Source: Azospirillum sp. B510 (GTDB taxonomy: Bacteria; Pseudomonadota; Alphaproteobacteria; Azospirillales; Azospirillaceae). From it: DNA of 64,000 nucleotides. A program made the position numbers and the translations under genes. Location: NCBI RefSeq assembly GCF_000010725.1, contig NC_013858.1, positions 434,001 to 498,000 on the forward strand, in the 5' to 3' direction. Shown piece after piece: positions 48,115 through 57,583 of the stretch. Under the pieces are notes generated by a model. The model was not told the DNA's origin. It saw only the letters and a program-made list of their open reading frames with translations, and searched no databases. Position 1 is the stretch's first letter. The number at the start of each line of letters is the position of its first letter.

Positions 48115-50459
48115 GCCGCGACCTCCCCGATCTTTCCGTTTGCGGCAACGGGCGGCCGCTCCGCACCGATGCCCGCCGCCCGGATCGCCCTGGCCGCGGC
48201 CGCCAGCGCATCGGCCAGGGCGGCCGATTCCGCCAGGACCGCCTCCACCCGGCCATCATCCGGCGGGCCACCATCCGGCGGGGCGTCTTCCAGCAGGCGG
48301 GATAGCCGTTCGGCATGGCCGGCGATCCGCTCGGCGCCCAGCGTCACCGCCGCCCCCCGCAGGCGGTGGAGAAAGGGCCGTAGCCCGGCATCGGCCGGTG
48401 CGGCAAGCAGCTCCGCCGCCTCGGCGCAACGCTGGGCGAAGCGGTCGAGCAGATGGCGGACCAGCCCGGCATTGCCGCAGAAGCGCTCCACCGCCGCCGC
48501 GATGTCGAACCCGGCGATGCTGTCGGGAAGCCCGGCGCCGGCCGGCGAAGCCGCAGCCGCAGCAGCCGATGCCGCCACCGCCGCCGTCCGGGGCTTGAGC
48601 CAGCGGGCGAGAACACCGAGCAACCGCTCGGGCGCGACCGGCTTGGTGACGAAATCATTCATGCCGGCGGCGAGGCACTGGCGCCGCTCCTCGTCATAGG
48701 CATGAGCGGTCACCGCGATCACCGGCAGGTCGGCAAGGCCGCGCTGTTCGCGGATGAAGGCGGTCGCCGCCAGCCCGTCGAGTCCCGGCATTCGGATGTC
48801 CATCAGCACCGCATCGATCCCGGAGGCGGGATCGATGGCCCATGCCACCGCTTCACGGCCGTCCAAAGCGGTTTCGACCAGCGCACCCGCCTGTTCCAGG
48901 ATTTCGCGGGCGACCTCGCGGTTGACCTCGTCGTCGTCGACCACGAGAACACGCATTCCGTCCAGCCTGACCGGCGGCGCCTGCGGAACGGTGGAACCGG
49001 CCGCGGTCCCGAAGGGCAGGATCACGGTGAAGACGCTTCCCTGGCCGGGGCGGCTGTCGGCCGAGATCGTTCCGCCCATCAGCGTCGCCGCCTGCCGCGC
49101 GATCGCCAGACCGAGCCCGCTGCCGCCATGCCGCCGGGCCGACGCGGCGTCCGGTTGGTGGAACGGCTCAAAGATGTCGGACAGGTGGCGCGGGTCGATG
49201 CCAGGCCCGCTGTCGCGCACGGAAAAACGCAAGCCCCGGCGCCCGCCGGCAAGCATGGCCGGCTCGACCGACAGCCGGACGGAACCGGTCTCGGTGAACT
49301 TCACCGCGTTGCCGGCGAGGTTGAGCAGGATCTGGCCGAGCCGGCCGGCATCCCCGCGCAGGACCGCCGGCACGCCGTCGCTCCGGTCGATGACGAAATC
49401 CAGCCCCTTGGCCTCCGCCACCGGCGCCACGGCGCCGGCCACCCCGTCGAGCAGGTCGGCCAGATCGAAGTCGCTTTCGTCGAGCGCGACCTGTCCGGCC
49501 TCCAGCCGCGCCACGCTGAGAACGCCGTCGGTCAGCCGCAGCAGCAGATCGGCGGCGGCGGCGATGCGGGTGACATGGATGCGCTGGCGCTCGTTCAGGA
49601 CGGACTGCCCGAGCAGCCGGGCGAGGCCGCTGACCGCATTCATCGGCGTCCGGATCTCATGGCTCATGTTGGCGAGGAAGCGGCTTCTGGTCGCGGCCAT
49701 GCGTTCGGCCGCCTCTTTGGCGCGGGCCAGCGCCGCCTCGGACGCACGGCGGCTGTCCACCTCCTCGCGCAGGGCGTTCTGGGCATCGGCCATATGCACC
49801 CACAGCAGGCTGACCAGCCCGGCGACGACGAGGATCAGGAACAGCAGCAGCAGGCCGCCGCGCTGCGCCTCGCCCTGCTCCGCGGCGCCCCCCGGCTGGA
49901 ACAGGACCAGGACGACCCGCATCGCATGGATCAGCCCCAGCCCGATGAGCGGCAGGGCGGCGCAACGGACCGCGATCAGACGCCAGCGCCGCCGTTCGCC
50001 GAGCAGCAGCGCGCCGGCCGACAGATAGAGAACGCCGTACAGCCCGCTGGCGAGGATCGACCGCACCTGATAGTCCGGCTGGATCAGGGTGAAGTGGAAG
50101 AACAGCAGGGCGTCGGCGGCGAGGGCCGGCGGCATGATCCAGACGGGAAACCGCCGCCCGGCCAGCAGGGCGGCGGCCCAGCAGACCAGCAGCGTCCCGC
50201 CATGCATCAGGAGATTGGCGGCGACCACGCTCAGAAGCGGCGACACCGCCCCGCGCAGAACCCAGAGGGTGTTGCCGACCACTCCCAATCCCAGCCCGAG
50301 GGCCAACAGGCCGGCCGACCGGCTGCCGCTCCCCTGACCGCCGCCCCTCTGAATGCCTCCCTGGCGCCAGACGATGGCGAAGATGCCGGTGAACAGCAGC
50401 AGCACCAGCATCTGCATCATCATGACGGTCCGGACATCCGGTACGAGAATATTAATCAT
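48111..50459 (-). CDS. Hybrid sensor histidine kinase with receiver and HPt
   Basis: 782 residues. About seven membrane helices in residues 10-222 form the sensor, without a large periplasmic loop; then HisKA with H267 (NMSHEIRTPMN), HATPase (NLAGNAVKFTE, DSGPGI, GSGLGLAI), receiver with D554 (LMDIRMPG) and K606 region, and an HPt domain with H698 (FLHRLRGAA). The four-step relay would pass phosphate H267 to D554 to H698 and then to D62 of the adjacent regulator. The membrane sensor suggests a signal within or close to the membrane. Confidence 0.92.
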   Translation of the reverse strand: MINILVPDVRTVMMMQMLVLLLFTGIFAIVWRQGGIQRGGGQGSGSRSAGLLALGLGLGVVGNTLWVLRGAVSPLLSVVAANLLMHGGTLLVCWAAALLAGRRFPVWIMPPALAADALLFFHFTLIQPDYQVRSILASGLYGVLYLSAGALLLGERRRWRLIAVRCAALPLIGLGLIHAMRVVLVLFQPGGAAEQGEAQRGGLLLLFLILVVAGLVSLLWVHMADAQNALREEVDSRRASEAALARAKEAAERMAATRSRFLANMSHEIRTPMNAVSGLARLLGQSVLNERQRIHVTRIAAAADLLLRLTDGVLSVARLEAGQVALDESDFDLADLLDGVAGAVAPVAEAKGLDFVIDRSDGVPAVLRGDAGRLGQILLNLAGNAVKFTETGSVRLSVEPAMLAGGRRGLRFSVRDSGPGIDPRHLSDIFEPFHQPDAASARRHGGSGLGLAIARQAATLMGGTISADSRPGQGSVFTVILPFGTAAGSTVPQAPPVRLDGMRVLVVDDDEVNREVAREILEQAGALVETALDGREAVAWAIDPASGIDAVLMDIRMPGLDGLAATAFIREQRGLADLPVIAVTAHAYDEERRQCLAAGMNDFVTKPVAPERLLGVLARWLKPRTAAVAASAAAAAASPAGAGLPDSIAGFDIAAAVERFCGNAGLVRHLLDRFAQRCAEAAELLAAPADAGLRPFLHRLRGAAVTLGAERIAGHAERLSRLLEDAPPDGGPPDDGRVEAVLAESAALADALAAAARAIRAAGIGAERPPVAANGKIGEVAA

Positions 50460-51099
50460 ATTTTAACATCCAAATGGATGCGTATAATGGATTTACCAGT
50501 ATAAATAATTGTAAAACAAAATAACATCTCTCTATTTTCTGCGAATACAATCAAAGATTACAAAAAAAATTATAGAAATACTATTGGTTTAATCAAAATC
50601 TCTACCTAAATTTCATATGAGTATGCTTCAAAACACTCAATAGTATTTTCAAATATTATTTGAATCTCTGATGGTTATTTTTTAAACAAATGAATTGGCC
50701 TTATGACAAAACATGCATATCATTATTTCGTCGTTTTTTTGTGATGATTTGTGGGTTGTTTTGTATTCTCTTTTTTGTCAGAAAAGTAAACGTGAGGATG
50801 ATTGAATATGGCATTCAAATTAATCCATGCCAGAAGCACAGTTTTTAATAAATATCAAATATATAATTTGGTGATATGGAGAATACGAAATATCATCTTA
50901 AGGTTTTTTGCGGTATTTACCGAAAAGTCTATGATTAAATAATAATAATAAAGTAATCATCATTTACTAAAAGGGAGAACAAATATGTAACCGACAAAAT
51001 GCCAATTTATACCCTATGCTCATATCGGATATTACCACAAATTCTCATGTCATTTCGCCATGAGATCATGTCAACCCCTCAGAAATCAGGAGGACAGTC
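50460..51099. other. A+T-rich intergenic region
   Basis: 640 bases of strikingly A+T-rich sequence in a GC-rich genome, with no credible gene. Near its end (50971-50990) AAGGGAG is followed by ATG-TAA, a start codon directly followed by a stop. The region probably carries the promoter and a long leader for the secreted protein downstream. Confidence 0.6.
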
Positions 51100-51573
51100 A
51101 TGGTAAAAAAGAATATAATTGCGCTGTACGCCTTCACTCTCGCGATGACAGCGACCGGTGCTTGGGCCGACAGCGTGAACGTATGCGTTACTGCAGACAC
51201 CCCGAATACATATCTATCCGTGCTGAACGCGGCCCGCGAGGTGGGAATCGTCGTCATTGAGCCTAACAAAACCCAGGTCCGCGCCAACAACCACTACCAA
51301 GCGGGCGCGGGTTCCTACTGGAACTCGTCATTACCAATCAACATTACGCTGCCCAGTGGATGCTCGCAGATTTTTCTTATGTCAAAGAATACAAACCCCA
51401 ACAACAAGCAACCTTGGCAATGCGATACCCCGACGATTGTTGTGGAACAGGGCAAGGGTATCCTTATAACTGGTACTGCTCCCGGCGCCGTGATTCCGAT
51501 CAACTCGATTAATATTCCAGATCCTAATGCAAAATACACAACCGACAGCAGTTCATGCCCTTCGGGGACTTAA
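51100..51573 (+). CDS. Small secreted cysteine-containing protein, unknown
   Basis: 157 residues. Clean signal peptide (MVKKNIIALYAFTLAMTA... cut after GAWA, residue 23), then a beta-rich mature protein with four cysteines (NVCV, SGCS, WQCD, SSCP) that could make two disulfides, and many Asn/Pro/Thr residues. AGGAGG precedes ATG at ideal spacing and a strong terminator follows, so it is a single-gene unit expressed on its own. Base composition is lower in G+C than the flanking genes, suggesting acquisition. No family recognised. Confidence 0.8.
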   Translation: MVKKNIIALYAFTLAMTATGAWADSVNVCVTADTPNTYLSVLNAAREVGIVVIEPNKTQVRANNHYQAGAGSYWNSSLPINITLPSGCSQIFLMSKNTNPNNKQPWQCDTPTIVVEQGKGILITGTAPGAVIPINSINIPDPNAKYTTDSSSCPSGT

Positions 51574-51642
51574 TCAGTCGGTCGGAATGATAGTCTCCGG
51601 GTCCGTTCCCGATTCATGCAATCGGGTTTCAAGATGACGGAT

Positions 51643-51675
51643 GGGCTGGGAAGCGTGCTTCCCAGCCCATTTTCT
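51643..51675 (+). terminator. Rho-independent terminator
   Basis: Perfect stem GGGCTGGGAAGC / GCTTCCCAGCCC with a 2-base loop, followed by ATTTTCT, 70 bases after the stop of the secreted protein. Confidence 0.85.
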
Positions 51676-52123
51676 CATGGCAACTCAAGGTGCCGCGCCA
51701 GCGGGGTGAGCGCCAGCGAGTTGCGCCTTGGCGCGGTGAGAGAGCAAAGGGCGGGTAACGGCACGGATACCTGTTGAAGCAGAAGACGCGCTCTCGCCAC
51801 TTGCAGCCCGCCTCCAAGGCGCAAGCCGCGTTCCAAAAAAGGGGCTGCCCGAAGCGCTGAAAGCCGCGGCGGCCGCACATTAAGGTGATGTGGTGGACCG
51901 CCCTTCCACCTTCTGGGATTGGTGGCAAGCTAATGCCGTCGAAGAAACCATATGTCAATGCTTAAGCGTGGCGGTATCGGTTCAAAATGCTAGCGAATAT
52001 TTAAAAACAGATCCACAACCCATCTGCGACAATTCGGAAGCCACCCATATCCTGCTTGCATTTACCATCCAAAGCGCTTCAACGGCGCATTGTGATGTGC
52101 CAAGCGAACCATCGCGGCGGGCG

Positions 52124-52184
52124 AGGACAGGGAGGTATTCGGAAATCCGCAACCACACCGATTTCCGAACCCTTTCCTTGTCCT
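52124..52184. repeat. Long imperfect inverted repeat
   Basis: Core arms TTCGGAAATC (52138-52147) and GATTTCCGAA (52160-52169) pair perfectly; outer arms AGGACAGGGAGG and CCTTTCCTTGTCCT extend the match with a few mismatches. Downstream of gcdH on the minus strand, so it may fold at the 3' end of that mRNA. Confidence 0.55.
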
Positions 52185-52237
52185 CCCTGCCGCTTCCCGT
52201 TCCGCCATGTCCTGCACGGCCGAACGGGAGGGTTCGA

Positions 52238-53416
52238 TCAGAAGAACGCCTGAAGCCCCGTCTGCACCCGGCCCAGGATCAGGGCATGCACATCGTGGGT
52301 GCCTTCGTAGGTGTTCACCGTCTCCAGGTTCACCATGTGGCGGATGACCTGGAATTCCTCGGAGATGCCGTTGCCGCCGTGCATGTCGCGGGCGACGCGG
52401 GCGATGTCGAGCGCCTTGCCGCAATTGTTGCGCTTGATCAGCGAGATCGCTTCCGGCGACCAGCTGCCGTCGTCCATCATGCGGCCGACGCGCAAGGCAG
52501 CCTGGAGGCCCAGCGTGATCTCCGTCATCATGTCGGCCAGCTTCTTCTGCACCAGCTGGGTCTGGGCCAGCGGACGGCCGAACTGCTTGCGATCCAGCGT
52601 ATACTGGCGGGCGGCGTGCCAGCAGAACTCCGCAGCGCCCAGCACGCCCCAGGCGATGCCGTAGCGCGCCTTGTTCAGGCAGCCGAACGGACCGCCCAAC
52701 CCCGTCACGTTGGGCAGCAGGTTCTCGTCGGGGACGAAGGCCTCGTCCAGCACGATCTCGCCGGTGACCGACGCGCGCAGCGACAGCTTGCCCTCGATCT
52801 TCGGGGTGGAGAAGCCCTTGGTGCCGCGCTCGACCACGAAGCCCTTGATCTTGTTGTCATGGGCCTCCGACTTCGCCCAGACGACGGCGAGGTCGGCGAT
52901 GGGCGAGTTGGTGATCCACATCTTGGACCCCGACAGCAGATAGCCGCCATCGACCTTGGTGGCGCGGGTCTTCATGCCGCCGGGGTCGGAGCCGTGGTCC
53001 GGCTCGGTCAGGCCGAAACAGCCGACCAGCTCGCCGGTGGCCAGACGCGGCAGCCACTTCTTTTTCTGCTCCTCGCTACCATAGGAATAGATCGGATGCA
53101 TGACCAGCGAGGACTGCACCGACATGGCGGAGCGATAGCCGCTGTCGACCCGCTCCACCTCGCGGGCGACCAGCCCGTAGGCGACGTGGCTGACGCCCGG
53201 CCCGCCATACTCCTCCGGGATGGTCGGGCCGAGCAGCCCCAGCTCGCCCATCTCGGCCATGATCTCGCGGTCGAACCGCTCCTCGCGGAAGGCGGAGATG
53301 ACACGGGGCTGGAGCCGGTCCTGGCAGTAGGCGCGGGCGCTGTCACGGACCAGCTTCTCGTCCTCGGTCAGCTGGCTTTCAAGGAGGAAAGCGTCGTCCC
53401 ACTGGATGCTCTGCAC
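52238..53416 (-). CDS. gcdH: Glutaryl-CoA dehydrogenase
   Basis: 392 residues from a GTG at 53416 with AGGAGA upstream; this length is normal for the enzyme, and the open frame upstream of it (to 53521) is not needed. FAD enzyme of lysine/tryptophan and glutarate breakdown that oxidises and decarboxylates glutaryl-CoA to crotonyl-CoA. Visible: [16 protein letters not shown] opening, [33 protein letters not shown], and catalytic base E371 in [16 protein letters not shown], the GCDH position of the acyl-CoA dehydrogenase Glu. Confidence 0.9.
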   Translation of the reverse strand: MQSIQWDDAFLLESQLTEDEKLVRDSARAYCQDRLQPRVISAFREERFDREIMAEMGELGLLGPTIPEEYGGPGVSHVAYGLVAREVERVDSGYRSAMSVQSSLVMHPIYSYGSEEQKKKWLPRLATGELVGCFGLTEPDHGSDPGGMKTRATKVDGGYLLSGSKMWITNSPIADLAVVWAKSEAHDNKIKGFVVERGTKGFSTPKIEGKLSLRASVTGEIVLDEAFVPDENLLPNVTGLGGPFGCLNKARYGIAWGVLGAAEFCWHAARQYTLDRKQFGRPLAQTQLVQKKLADMMTEITLGLQAALRVGRMMDDGSWSPEAISLIKRNNCGKALDIARVARDMHGGNGISEEFQVIRHMVNLETVNTYEGTHDVHALILGRVQTGLQAFF

Positions 53417-53623
53417 GGTGCGTCTCCTGATCGTGTCCGGGCCGGTTCGGCCACCGGTTACCGCTTGGCCGCTCGCCAATTGGGCGCTACTGTGCCGCGC
53501 CGGCGCCATATCCACAAACACATATTTTCTATCCTATCCATAACATTTCCATATGGCTAAAAAGAAACAGTCTTCATGCGGGACGGTTCCACAAAAGTTT
53601 TAACGTGAAGCTTACCATTTGCT

Positions 53624-55396
53624 ATGCAATTTTGCCGGTGGCACCGTAGCCGCCACCTACCCAACGGACACCCACCCGTGTTTGCTGCATTGCAACCAAT
53701 AACCGCCTTCGCCGGTTTCCCCCTGTTGCTGGGCCTTGCTTTGCTTACGCTTCTGCACGAAGACGTTGCGATCGCGGCCGGAGCCACCCTGGTCAGCGTC
53801 GGAACCGTCAGCATCGGCGTCACCGCCCTCACGCTGCTGTGTGGAATCGTTATCGGCGATCTGTTCATTTATGTCCTCGGACTATTGTCTCTCCGGATCA
53901 GTTGGATCCGGCGGCGGACCGAGGGGCCTATGCTTGAACGCTGCCGCAGGGCCTTGCAAAGCAATCTGCTGCCAACATTGGTGACTTGCCGTCTGGTGCC
54001 CGGCGTCTTATTCCCGACCTATTTCGCCTGCGGCGTGATGCGGGTGCCGTTCTTCCGCTTCGTCGCCATCACGCTGGCGACCGCCGGCGTCCATGTCGGT
54101 CTGCTGCTGACGCTGATGACCTCCTCGCTGGAGGCGGCGGCGCTCCAGGTCCAGGTGATCGGCATCAGCTGCGCGGCGGTGCTGATGCTTCTGCGCACCA
54201 AGCGCGCCCAATCCATCGCCCGTGCGCTGATCGGCCGCATCCGGGCGGCGCTGGAGCCGCTGCTGCCCGGCGGCCTGCGCGACGCGTTGCGCGGCTGCCC
54301 GACGCCGCGCGCCATCGCCCTGCCCGGCCTGCCGATGGTGCCGGCCGGCGCCCGCACCATCGGCTGGGCGGAGCGTATCCCGCCGCTGCTGTTCTACATC
54401 CCGCTGGTGGTCCAGTGGTTCGCCCTCGGCGCCCGTTACCGCAGCCTGACCCTGCCGACCGCCGCCAACCCGTCGATCGAGGCGGGCGGGCTGCTCGGCG
54501 AATCGAAGATCGCCTGCATGGACCTGATCGGGCCGGACGCGCGCCGCTGGGCCGCCCGGTCGGTCGCCTTCGTCAACCGGCCGTCGCTGACCCCGGCCCA
54601 GTTGGACTCGCTGGCATCGGGGGCCGGCCTGTCCTTCCCGCTGGTCGCCAAGCCTGACATCGGCTGGCGCGGCATCGGCGTGCGCCTGGTGCGCGATTCC
54701 ACCGATCTCCGCAGCTATCTGCACGGCTTTCCCGCCGATGTCCGGCTGATCCTGCAGGAGCATGTCCCCTATGCCGGGGAGGCCGGGATCTTCTATGTCC
54801 GCAAGCCGGGCGAACGCCACGGGCGGATCTTCTCGATGACCTTCCGCTATTATCCCCATGTCGTCGGCGACGGCCGCTCCACCCTGCGTGCGCTGATCGC
54901 CGCCGACCCGCGCGCCTCCTGGAAGGCGGGGCTGCATCACGAGGCGCTGGCCGACCGGCTGGACGAGGTGCCGGCGGCCGGGCGGACGGTGCGGCTGTCT
55001 CTCGTCGGCAGCAGCCGGGTCGGCGGCCTCTACAAGGATGCCTGCGGCCATGTCACGGCGACGCTGACCGCGCGCTTCGACGAGATCGCCGACGAGATGC
55101 CGGGTTTCCATTTCGGCCGCTTCGACGTGCGCTTCGCCTCGGTGGAGCGGCTGGCGGTGGGCGAGGATTTCCGCATCATCGAGGTGAACGGCGCCGGGGC
55201 CGAGGCCATCCACATGTGGGATCCGGACTTCGGGCTGGGCGAGGCCTACGCCACCCTGTTCCACCAGCAGGCGCTGATGTTCGAGGTCGCCGACGCCTGC
55301 CGGGCGGCGGGGGCCCGGCCGCTGACCGCGCTGGAGCTGGTCCGCTACCAGCGCCGCCAGCAGAACCTGCTGCCACTCTATCCGGCCTCGAACTGA
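53624..55396 (+). CDS. DedA-like membrane domain fused to ATP-grasp ligase
   Basis: 590 residues. The N-terminal 190 residues form a DedA/VTT-type membrane domain with its hallmark CRLVPGVLFPTYFACGVMRVP near 120-140. After a short linker and another hydrophobic patch (about 245-265), residues about 290-560 form an ATP-grasp fold: FPLVAKPDIGWRGIGV (lysine and glycine loop), RLILQEHVPY, and the metal-binding FRIIEVNGAG...WDP near 515-530. ATP-grasp enzymes join a carboxylate to an amine or thiol through an acyl phosphate, as in D-Ala-D-Ala ligase. The fusion suggests ligation of a membrane-associated or envelope compound. The start is uncertain: ATG 53624 has a weak site and GTG 53678 is possible. 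Confidence 0.75.
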   Translation: MQFCRWHRSRHLPNGHPPVFAALQPITAFAGFPLLLGLALLTLLHEDVAIAAGATLVSVGTVSIGVTALTLLCGIVIGDLFIYVLGLLSLRISWIRRRTEGPMLERCRRALQSNLLPTLVTCRLVPGVLFPTYFACGVMRVPFFRFVAITLATAGVHVGLLLTLMTSSLEAAALQVQVIGISCAAVLMLLRTKRAQSIARALIGRIRAALEPLLPGGLRDALRGCPTPRAIALPGLPMVPAGARTIGWAERIPPLLFYIPLVVQWFALGARYRSLTLPTAANPSIEAGGLLGESKIACMDLIGPDARRWAARSVAFVNRPSLTPAQLDSLASGAGLSFPLVAKPDIGWRGIGVRLVRDSTDLRSYLHGFPADVRLILQEHVPYAGEAGIFYVRKPGERHGRIFSMTFRYYPHVVGDGRSTLRALIAADPRASWKAGLHHEALADRLDEVPAAGRTVRLSLVGSSRVGGLYKDACGHVTATLTARFDEIADEMPGFHFGRFDVRFASVERLAVGEDFRIIEVNGAGAEAIHMWDPDFGLGEAYATLFHQQALMFEVADACRAAGARPLTALELVRYQRRQQNLLPLYPASN

Positions 55397-55436
55397 CCGG
55401 ACGCCGGGGCGGCCAGGCCTGTCAAGCATCCCCTAT

Positions 55437-55472
55437 GCCGGCACGAACCGCGGGTTCGCGCCGGCTTTTTTG
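55437..55472 (+). terminator. Rho-independent terminator
   Basis: Stem GCCGGC-a-CGAACC / GGTTCG-c-GCCGGC with a short loop, followed by TTTTTTG, 40 bases after the ATP-grasp gene. Confidence 0.88.
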
Positions 55473-55613
55473 ACGGCATGCACACGCAATGGCATGTCAA
55501 TTACAAAGCATCACAATTTGATTCCCAAAGTCTCAGGAAACACATCGATAAATGAAACAAAATATAATAATCATAAATTCCGTTGATCAAAAATATCTTT
55601 CTCGGAGAAACAA

Positions 55614-56546
55614 ATGACGATTCTGATGAATGGAGCCTATTTCAACAGCCTGGATCAGGACAGCGGTTTGGAAAACGCACTGGACCAGATACCGGGCAGC
55701 GGAACGACCGACTACATCATCTTCAGCCTGAACGTAAAGAGCAAAACAATTGTGGATATAAGCTTTGGTCTCAGTGGACCTACATTGGCTTCTGATGGAG
55801 ACATACAAGACGGTTTCTCGGATATCATTGAACCGATCATCAGCGCTGGAATCAAGAATAAATCATTGAAGCGGATTTGGCTTTCGATTGGTGGCGCAGA
55901 ATCCGATGCTTTTACCTATATCAACGACATCATTTCACAAAATTCGGATCTAACAAAAACACTTTACAATAACTTCAATGCGATCATCACGGCCATTGGA
56001 AATATCCAAGGCGCTGCGAGCGAGAGCGGCCCTGTATTCTCCGGGTTCGATATCGATTTCGAACAAAAAAAAGGCGACCTGCAAACCCTTGTTTCCAATG
56101 TGACAATCTGGCTCTATCAGCAGTTCAAATGCACTTTTACGTTCTGCCCATTCCAGTCTTTGCCGATCACTCCACCGCACGCGAAGACACAGGCGGTCTC
56201 GCCATGGATATCGTCCTTGTCGACCATCTATTCCGCCTTGAACACCCAACCGGTGCTCGGGTTCAATTTGCAGACCTATGCCGGCGGTTACGGAAACGAT
56301 CCCACGGCCTGGGTGAGCGCTGTCTCGGCTCAATCCGGCACCAGTGTTGCCGACGCCTCCGCCTTCATCTGGCCGATCTTCTCCTGCGACAGCGGCCTAG
56401 GCAACGGCCCGAACTCCACACCGTCGCAGGTGACGACCGCCATGCAGGGGTGGAAATCGCAAGGGGCCTCGCTTTGGGCCACCGCGTCGCTTCCCTATGA
56501 CAACTACAATCTGAGCGATTACGCCACGGCCATCAACGCTGGCTGA
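55614..56546 (+). CDS. GH18-fold (chitinase-like) protein
   Basis: 310 residues. WLSIGG (residues 89-94) matches the conserved SxGG strand of family 18 glycosidases, and SGFDIDFE (143-150) matches the catalytic DGxDxDxE strand with D146, D148 and acid E150 kept but the first Asp replaced by Ser. LGFNLQTYAGG near 222 corresponds to a later barrel strand. GH18 members hydrolyse chitin or related N-acetylglucosamine polymers; some are lectin-like. No signal peptide is visible, so the protein is cytoplasmic or leaves by a non-Sec route. GGAGAAAC precedes ATG. Lower G+C than neighbours suggests transfer. Confidence 0.72.
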   Translation: MTILMNGAYFNSLDQDSGLENALDQIPGSGTTDYIIFSLNVKSKTIVDISFGLSGPTLASDGDIQDGFSDIIEPIISAGIKNKSLKRIWLSIGGAESDAFTYINDIISQNSDLTKTLYNNFNAIITAIGNIQGAASESGPVFSGFDIDFEQKKGDLQTLVSNVTIWLYQQFKCTFTFCPFQSLPITPPHAKTQAVSPWISSLSTIYSALNTQPVLGFNLQTYAGGYGNDPTAWVSAVSAQSGTSVADASAFIWPIFSCDSGLGNGPNSTPSQVTTAMQGWKSQGASLWATASLPYDNYNLSDYATAINAG

Positions 56547-56561
56547 GGCGATCCGGCAACG

Positions 56562-56602
56562 GCAAGGCCGGCAGTTCCTCTTGGGACCGCTGCCGGTCTT
56601 GC
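56562..56602 (+). terminator. Hairpin after the GH18 gene
   Basis: Stem GCAAGGCCGGCAG / CTGCCGGTCTTGC (one G-U pair) with a 15-base loop, 15 bases past the stop. There is no T-tract, so termination is not certain. Confidence 0.5.
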
Positions 56603-56666
56603 GCCCGCCTCTTCCCGCCTCCACTTGATAGCGGCCGTTGCCCGCCCCTATCCTTTGGAGATCTGG

Positions 56667-57317
56667 ATGCGCCGGAGCCTGACCCATCTGCGCAACCGCC
56701 CTTCGCTCACCGGGTCGCTGGCCTTCGCCCTGTTGGCGGGAGCGGTCGTGGCGCCATGGCTGCGCCCGACCACCGCCCTGCTGATCGGCTGGGATCTGGG
56801 CGTCGTCCTCTACATCCTGCTCGCCGGTTTCCTGATGAGCCGGGCGACGGTGGCGTCGATGCGCCGCCGGGCCAAGCTGCTCGATCCCGGCAAATGGGCC
56901 GTGCTGGCCGGCGCCGTGCTGGCCGCACTCGCCGCCCTGGTCGCCATCGTCGCCGAACTGGTGTCGGCCAAGGGCTCCCCGCACGAGGGCATGGCGGCGA
57001 TCCTGGCGGGGGCGACGGTGCTGCTGTCCTGGACCTTCCTGCACGTCTTCTTCGCCCAGCTCTACGCCCATGACTATTGGCTGGACGGCGGACCTGCGCG
57101 GGAGCGCAGCCTGGAGTTTCCCGGCAACGAGGCGCCGGATTATCTGGAATTCCTCTATTTCAGCTTCACCATCGGCATGACGGCGCAGGTGTCCGACGTC
57201 ACCACCCGCGGCGCCGGCATGCGCCGCCTGGTGCTGATGCACGGCGCCCTGTCCTTCCTGTTCAACACCGCGGTGCTGGCGCTGGGCGTCAATCTGGCCG
57301 CCAGCCTGGTCGGCTGA
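56667..57317 (+). CDS. DUF1345 membrane protein
   Basis: 216 residues from ATG 56667 (GGAG 8 bases upstream). Five or so hydrophobic segments and the DUF1345 hallmarks: SWTFLHVFFAQLYAHDYW near 140, PDYLEFLYFSFTIGMTAQVSDV near 165, MRRLVLMHGALSFLFNTAVLA near 190. Inner-membrane protein of unknown function, common in proteobacteria. High-GC, typical of the chromosome, so it interrupts the run of less usual genes around it. Confidence 0.88.
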   Translation: MRRSLTHLRNRPSLTGSLAFALLAGAVVAPWLRPTTALLIGWDLGVVLYILLAGFLMSRATVASMRRRAKLLDPGKWAVLAGAVLAALAALVAIVAELVSAKGSPHEGMAAILAGATVLLSWTFLHVFFAQLYAHDYWLDGGPARERSLEFPGNEAPDYLEFLYFSFTIGMTAQVSDVTTRGAGMRRLVLMHGALSFLFNTAVLALGVNLAASLVG

Positions 57318-57583
57318 TCCGCCGCCGCCTTCGGCACCCCGCATCGAGACCGGCCGCGCTCCGCCAACCGGGAAGGAGTCTGCGCAAGACGCGGGCGGAG
57401 TCCGAATGCGAAAGCGTCGAATTTGGCACCGCAGCAACATACATAAGTAATGATCATGTTTTTTGTTTTCTTCAAAGACAATTGAAAATACATACATTTG
57501 CATTATTTGCAAAATTCTGAGCTGTTATGTTGTTTTTCTTTCGAACGCACTATAATTTACGGAGAAGTTCAGAGGCATTAACA

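Larger units (their letters stand above)
51574..52237. other. Intergenic between the secreted gene and gcdH
   Basis: 664 bases. Holds the terminator at 51643 and a long inverted repeat at 52124-52184. Open frames at 51629-51958 (minus) and from 51890 (plus) have no family features and no ribosome site. Confidence 0.45.

Noticed and set aside
51629-51958. A 109-residue minus-strand frame
   Set aside because: Covers the terminator hairpin of the secreted gene; no ribosome site, Arg/Cys/Trp-rich chance composition.
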